Assembly: GCA_031422315.1 (NCBI GenBank)
Contig: JANOQN010000006.1
Location: 1-17,118 of the forward strand
Source: JANNYA01 sp031422315
GTDB taxonomy: Bacteria; Pseudomonadota; Gammaproteobacteria; Xanthomonadales; SZUA-5
Direction: 5' to 3'
DNA length: 17,118 nt
Below, piece after piece: positions 13,958-17,118 of the stretch. Under the pieces are notes generated by a model. It saw only the letters and a program-made list of their open reading frames with translations. It made no database searches and was not told where the DNA came from. A program made the translations under genes and the position numbers. How positions within the stretch are numbered: the first letter of the stretch is position 1; every line of letters begins with the position of its first letter.

Positions 13958-15430
13958 ATGCGTCGAATTGTTTCCGCACTTGTCATGTCTTTTTGTGCAG
14001 CCACTCAGGCCGCTGAGCTTGATCCAATATTGAAAATCGCATCGGGTTCGAATCCTGCGCTGGTGGTCTTTAAAGGCGAGCTAGCACTTGAGAAATCCAG
14101 CGCACTCATAGGCGATGCACGCACCCAAGCAGTATTCGAAGCTGTATTTGCGCGCGATGCAACGCTAAAAGCGCAAGCACAGGCCATTGGCAGGCCTGAT
14201 GCCGAGCGGCTATGGCTGGTGAACGCATTGTTTTTGGATTTAACCGCTGAGCAAGCTCAGCAGATAGCAGCTCGGGATGATGTTGCGGAAGTTCGCGCTA
14301 GCTTGCCCAATCAATCGCAGCTGCCCATTGCGCAGTTCCAAGCCAAACAAGCGCTCGCCATGCCTTATGGCATCACCAAGATTCGTGCGAATGAACTTTG
14401 GGCCTTGGGCGTGCGCGGTGCAGGTGTGGTGATTGCCGGCGCCGATACCGGCTATGCGTGGGAGCATCCAGCACTCAAGCACAGCTATCGCGGCTGGAAC
14501 GGCACGGTAGTCGATCATAACTTTAGCTGGTACGACGGCATTCGTGATACGGCTTTAGGAACCGCGGCAAATAGCACGTGTAGCGGGCCCTCATCAGCGA
14601 CTGCCTGTGATGACAACTCGCACGGCACCCACACAATGGGCACGATGGTTGGCGACGATTTAGCGAACGAGCAAATCGGCGTAGCGCCCGATGCGCGCTG
14701 GATTGGCTGTAGAAACATGAATTTGGGTAACGGCCGCCCAGACACCTATTTGCGCTGCATGCAGTGGCTGCTCGCTCCAACGGATCTAGCTGGCAATAAT
14801 CCTGATCCGAGTCTTGCGCCGCATGTGGTTAATAATTCGTGGACTTGCCCGCCTTCAGAAAATTGCACGCCCGTTGATGTGCTCCAGCAAGGCATAGCCA
14901 CATTACGTGCAGCCGGTATTATGTTTGTCGCTTCCGCTGGCAATGCTCAGTTAGTTTGCGCATCAGTTGTAGACCCGCCAGCACTTTATCCCGAATCATT
15001 TACCGTAGGGAACACAGAGAGTGGCGACCGCATGGGCGCTTATTCCAGTTTTGGACCGGCTCAATTGCAAGGCACGCTTCTATTAAAGCCGGATGTTGTA
15101 GCTCCCGGAACCGAAGTCTGGTCAAGCATTCCGCCTGCAGGCTACACCAATTTTACAGGCACCAGCATGGCATCACCCCACGTAGCCGGTGCAGCCGCGT
15201 TGCTTATGAGCGCGTTCCCAACGCTCAAACGCAATCCAGAAGCAGTTGCGCGCCTGTTGCGAGAAACAGCGGTTCCAATTGTCGGCAACACGCAAAGCTG
15301 CGGCGGCGTATTGCCAACGTTTTATCCGAACAATGTCGCTGGCATGGGCCGGATTGACGTTTTTGCGGCTTATCAGCGGGCTTTGGCTACGATTGATGCT
15401 GGTGGGTTTTTTAGTGGGTTTGAGTTTTAG
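13958..15430 (+). CDS. Secreted S8 subtilisin-like serine protease
   Basis: A 490-residue preproprotease. Residues 1-19 are a signal peptide (RRIVSALVMSFCAATQA). A prodomain of about 115 residues follows, with the VNALFLDLTAEQAQQIA and DDVAEVRAS pieces seen in inhibitor propeptides of this family. The catalytic triad is present: Asp163 in GADTGYAWEHP, His222 in NSHGTHTMG and Ser403 in GTSMASPHVAGAAALL; the oxyanion Asn329 is in SAGNA. Several cysteines in the catalytic part suggest disulfides and an extracellular site. The C-terminus ends GGFFSGFEF, resembling short F-x-x-G-F-E tails seen on exported proteins in this lineage. The ATG at 13958 has AGGA eight bases upstream. It lies 27 bases after the OmpA fusion and could be co-transcribed with it. 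Confidence 0.93.
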   Translation: MRRIVSALVMSFCAATQAAELDPILKIASGSNPALVVFKGELALEKSSALIGDARTQAVFEAVFARDATLKAQAQAIGRPDAERLWLVNALFLDLTAEQAQQIAARDDVAEVRASLPNQSQLPIAQFQAKQALAMPYGITKIRANELWALGVRGAGVVIAGADTGYAWEHPALKHSYRGWNGTVVDHNFSWYDGIRDTALGTAANSTCSGPSSATACDDNSHGTHTMGTMVGDDLANEQIGVAPDARWIGCRNMNLGNGRPDTYLRCMQWLLAPTDLAGNNPDPSLAPHVVNNSWTCPPSENCTPVDVLQQGIATLRAAGIMFVASAGNAQLVCASVVDPPALYPESFTVGNTESGDRMGAYSSFGPAQLQGTLLLKPDVVAPGTEVWSSIPPAGYTNFTGTSMASPHVAGAAALLMSAFPTLKRNPEAVARLLRETAVPIVGNTQSCGGVLPTFYPNNVAGMGRIDVFAAYQRALATIDAGGFFSGFEF

Positions 15431-15603
15431 GGTGGTTTTACATGGCGCACTACAGCCATATTTGACACACGCAAAAACTTTAATTTGAGCAATTTTACAA
15501 CCTACAGTCTCAACAAGATTTTCCATAGCAGACGCCAAAATTCACCGTAATGACACAAAAAATTGCGAATATTTTTACGAAACTCGCCGATTCTTGGAAA
15601 ATT

Positions 15604-16827
15604 ATGAAAATTTACGCTTATTGCTCAACGCTCAAACTAGCGTTTTTTTTATTTTTTCTGGGTCTATGGATTACGTTAAGTGCCCAAGCGCAGGGAGTTT
15701 TTCCGATCGGAACACCGGATGCCAGCTTGTGTTCAAACACAGCGCCGGTGGCAGAACGCTCCAACGTAACGCCCCCCGGCCACTGGGTAAATCCAGCAAG
15801 GCCCGGAACGGGTTGGGAGATGTATTACCTCGAACGAGAATCAGGGCAACCCCTAGGTTCATCGTCGATGTATGCGATTTGGAATACTTACGACTCGAAC
15901 CGTCGGCCGGTGTGGTACGTAACAGATGTCGTCCAGTGGGGCAACCTCAACTGGGGCTCAAGACTAAATAAACTAACTTGGAGCGATGGTAAAGTTACCT
16001 CTACACAGGTTGGCAATGTAGCGTTTACCCTTGTCCCATCGTCACCGGTCAAACTTGCTCTGCGATGGAAGCTAGGCCAAACGGGCATTGAGAACGAGTG
16101 CATACAAGATTTTTCCAGAGCTAATTCGCGCACGCCCGAAGCGAACACGACCTTTTCGGGATTATGGTTAGAGCCTGCACTCAATAGCTATTTTGTTTCT
16201 TACAACATATTAAATTTTCCAGATCGGTATGAAGAACTTTCAATTGCGCAGCTTTATGACAGCTTGGGTGAACCGGTCTGGGTGCTGGGTCAGCGCACCA
16301 ACCCCCCGGCAGTACTGCCACCAAACACCACCGTTACGTATCCGCTAAATTACCCATACTCGAATTACTCAGGCGGCATTCCAACCGCTAGTTCGGGCTG
16401 TACCAGTGCATGTAATGGGCTCGAAGCAGCCGTTGGAACCTTCACAAGGGAATTTAGCGATTCTACAAACGGGTCGTGGAATCTAAATGTGCCGACATTT
16501 CAAAGCTCGAACACGCAGCAAACCATCAATTGGCGTAGGCCTGCATCAGGAGTGGGCAATGTCGTTGTCAGGAAATTTACCCAAGCCACATCAATTGAAG
16601 TAAACCGAACTCAGTGTACGCTAGTCGCCGGCACACCCTGCACGGTTTCGGTCAATTGGGGCACGCAGCCCGGTGTGATTGGCTTTCCAATTCGAAAGAA
16701 CTTTAATAGTTCTGATCCTCCAGTTGCGATTTCTGGCGCAAATAACGTATTTGCTGATCCCATCGCTGCGCTCGGCGTCTACCGATATGAGCTTTTTAGC
16801 GCACCCAATGGTGGCGGAATTTACTAG
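15604..16827 (+). CDS. Secreted protein with repeated W-x-x-P modules and Ig-like end, probably the N-terminal part of an RHS/YD-repeat protein
   Basis: The 407-residue reading starts at ATG 15604 with GGA about eight bases upstream. It begins with a good signal peptide (KLAFFLFFLGLWITL, cleavage near SAQA-Q, about residue 29). The ATG at 15550 lies 18 codons upstream and has no ribosome site. Two similar modules follow: GHWVNPARPGTGWEMYYL with a later RRPVWYV (about 59-105), and SGLWLEPALNSYFVSYNIL with GEPVWVLG (about 184-229). The last part (about 330-407) is Ig-like, with C-T-L-x-x-G-T-P-C-T-V-S-V-N-W. The TAG at 16825 falls just after NGGGIY. Restoring one T in the TTT at 16820-16822 would instead continue LLALSAVFQ into an RHS-like segment. 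Function is unknown. It follows the subtilase by 173 bases, with no convincing terminator between. Confidence 0.75.
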   Translation: MKIYAYCSTLKLAFFLFFLGLWITLSAQAQGVFPIGTPDASLCSNTAPVAERSNVTPPGHWVNPARPGTGWEMYYLERESGQPLGSSSMYAIWNTYDSNRRPVWYVTDVVQWGNLNWGSRLNKLTWSDGKVTSTQVGNVAFTLVPSSPVKLALRWKLGQTGIENECIQDFSRANSRTPEANTTFSGLWLEPALNSYFVSYNILNFPDRYEELSIAQLYDSLGEPVWVLGQRTNPPAVLPPNTTVTYPLNYPYSNYSGGIPTASSGCTSACNGLEAAVGTFTREFSDSTNGSWNLNVPTFQSSNTQQTINWRRPASGVGNVVVRKFTQATSIEVNRTQCTLVAGTPCTVSVNWGTQPGVIGFPIRKNFNSSDPPVAISGANNVFADPIAALGVYRYELFSAPNGGGIY

Positions 16828-17118
16828 CGCTTTCTGCGGTGTTTCAGGTCATACAAGCCCCGTCGGCGCCGGTGCTTGAAACACTTGCTTCACCACAATT
16901 CGCACTGCCACCCGCAGAAGATCTGGCAACCACGGCGGTTGGTGCCCCCCGTGGCACCCCCAAAGTAGATGAAACAGGCCAATTTTTCTACACCATGCCC
17001 CTTATGGTCGGCCAAGGCGGTGGGGCCTTCGGGGGGTTGGCGACCTTGTAACTCGGGGCGGCCTCGTTGTGGTCGATGGTGTGGGGGGGCGGGGCTTCTG
17101 GGGCGGGGGCGGTCGCGG
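16824..17118 (+). pseudogene. Frame-shifted continuation with RHS/SpvB-like YD-repeat start, cut by window end
   Basis: In the third frame (relative to base 1) the sequence reads LALSAVFQVIQAPSAPVLE, then VGAPRGTPKVDETGQFFY and TMPLMVGQGGGAFG. The run V-G-x-x-x-G-x-x-x-V-D-E-T-G-x-x-x-Y-x-x-P fits the opening of SpvB/RHS-type proteins (the VDESG-AATYSIPI-like pattern) that carry YD repeats. It joins well to the end of the upstream Ig-like part if one base is restored near 16821. The frame stops at 17049-17051 (TAA), but the last 78 bases contain only four A and long G runs, so sequence quality is doubtful there. Alternative readings give a weak Gly-rich YD-shell-like pattern. I therefore treat this as one gene broken by a real frameshift or by base-call errors. 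Confidence 0.5.

Noticed and set aside
15450..15530. Promoter for the secreted RHS-like gene (TTGACA near 15461, TTTACA near 15494)
   Set aside because: Neither -35-like box has a convincing -10 box at 16-18 bases.

Overview
The window looks like a piece of a gammaproteobacterial chromosome. A Xanthomonadales/Lysobacterales-like relative is the best guess, based on the dnaX-ybaB-recR cluster, a DUF4124 protein, lipoprotein and secreted proteins of the kinds common in that order, and moderately GC-rich coding sequence. This placement rests on protein character only. No rRNA, tRNA, CRISPR array, integrase or transposase was seen. The last ~80 bases are strongly skewed to G and read like a low-quality contig end.

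Left part (1-3142): the 3' part of dnaX, then ybaB and recR, form the classical replication/recombination cluster on the + strand. The dnaX tail carries, in frame, one complete copy of a palindromic inverted-repeat element and what looks like the end of another. A broken AAA_14/DUF4143 ATPase gene follows on the - strand, with one nonsense codon and one frameshift. Upstream of it lie a perfect 22-bp palindrome and a second family of dispersed repeat.

Central metabolism (3143-6831): sucA (2-oxoglutarate dehydrogenase E1) is directly followed by accD (acetyl-CoA carboxylase beta subunit). The two genes share one base (TAATG). AccD sits where sucB is normally found, which is an unusual pairing of a TCA-cycle gene with a fatty-acid synthesis gene.

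Middle (6990-11691): a secreted DUF4124 protein and a cyclophilin-type lipoprotein lie on the - strand. A membrane-anchored FHA protein on the + strand runs tail-to-tail into a GGDEF diguanylate cyclase on the - strand. The cyclase is divergent from an orphan XdhC-family gene. Intergenic space 11692-12003 holds another copy of the inverted-repeat element and a strong bidirectional terminator.

Right part (12004-17118): the rplU-rpmA ribosomal operon has a clear promoter and terminator and lacks the often-linked obgE. Divergent from it is a YidB(DUF937)-TM-OmpA fusion, then a secreted S8 subtilisin-like protease, then a secreted protein. This last gene reads as the amino-terminal half of an RHS/SpvB-like (YD-repeat) protein, split from its continuation by an apparent one-base frameshift at about 16821-16826. 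The most notable items are this split RHS-like exoprotein beside a secreted protease, the sucA-accD coupling, and the repeat-derived peptide inside DnaX.
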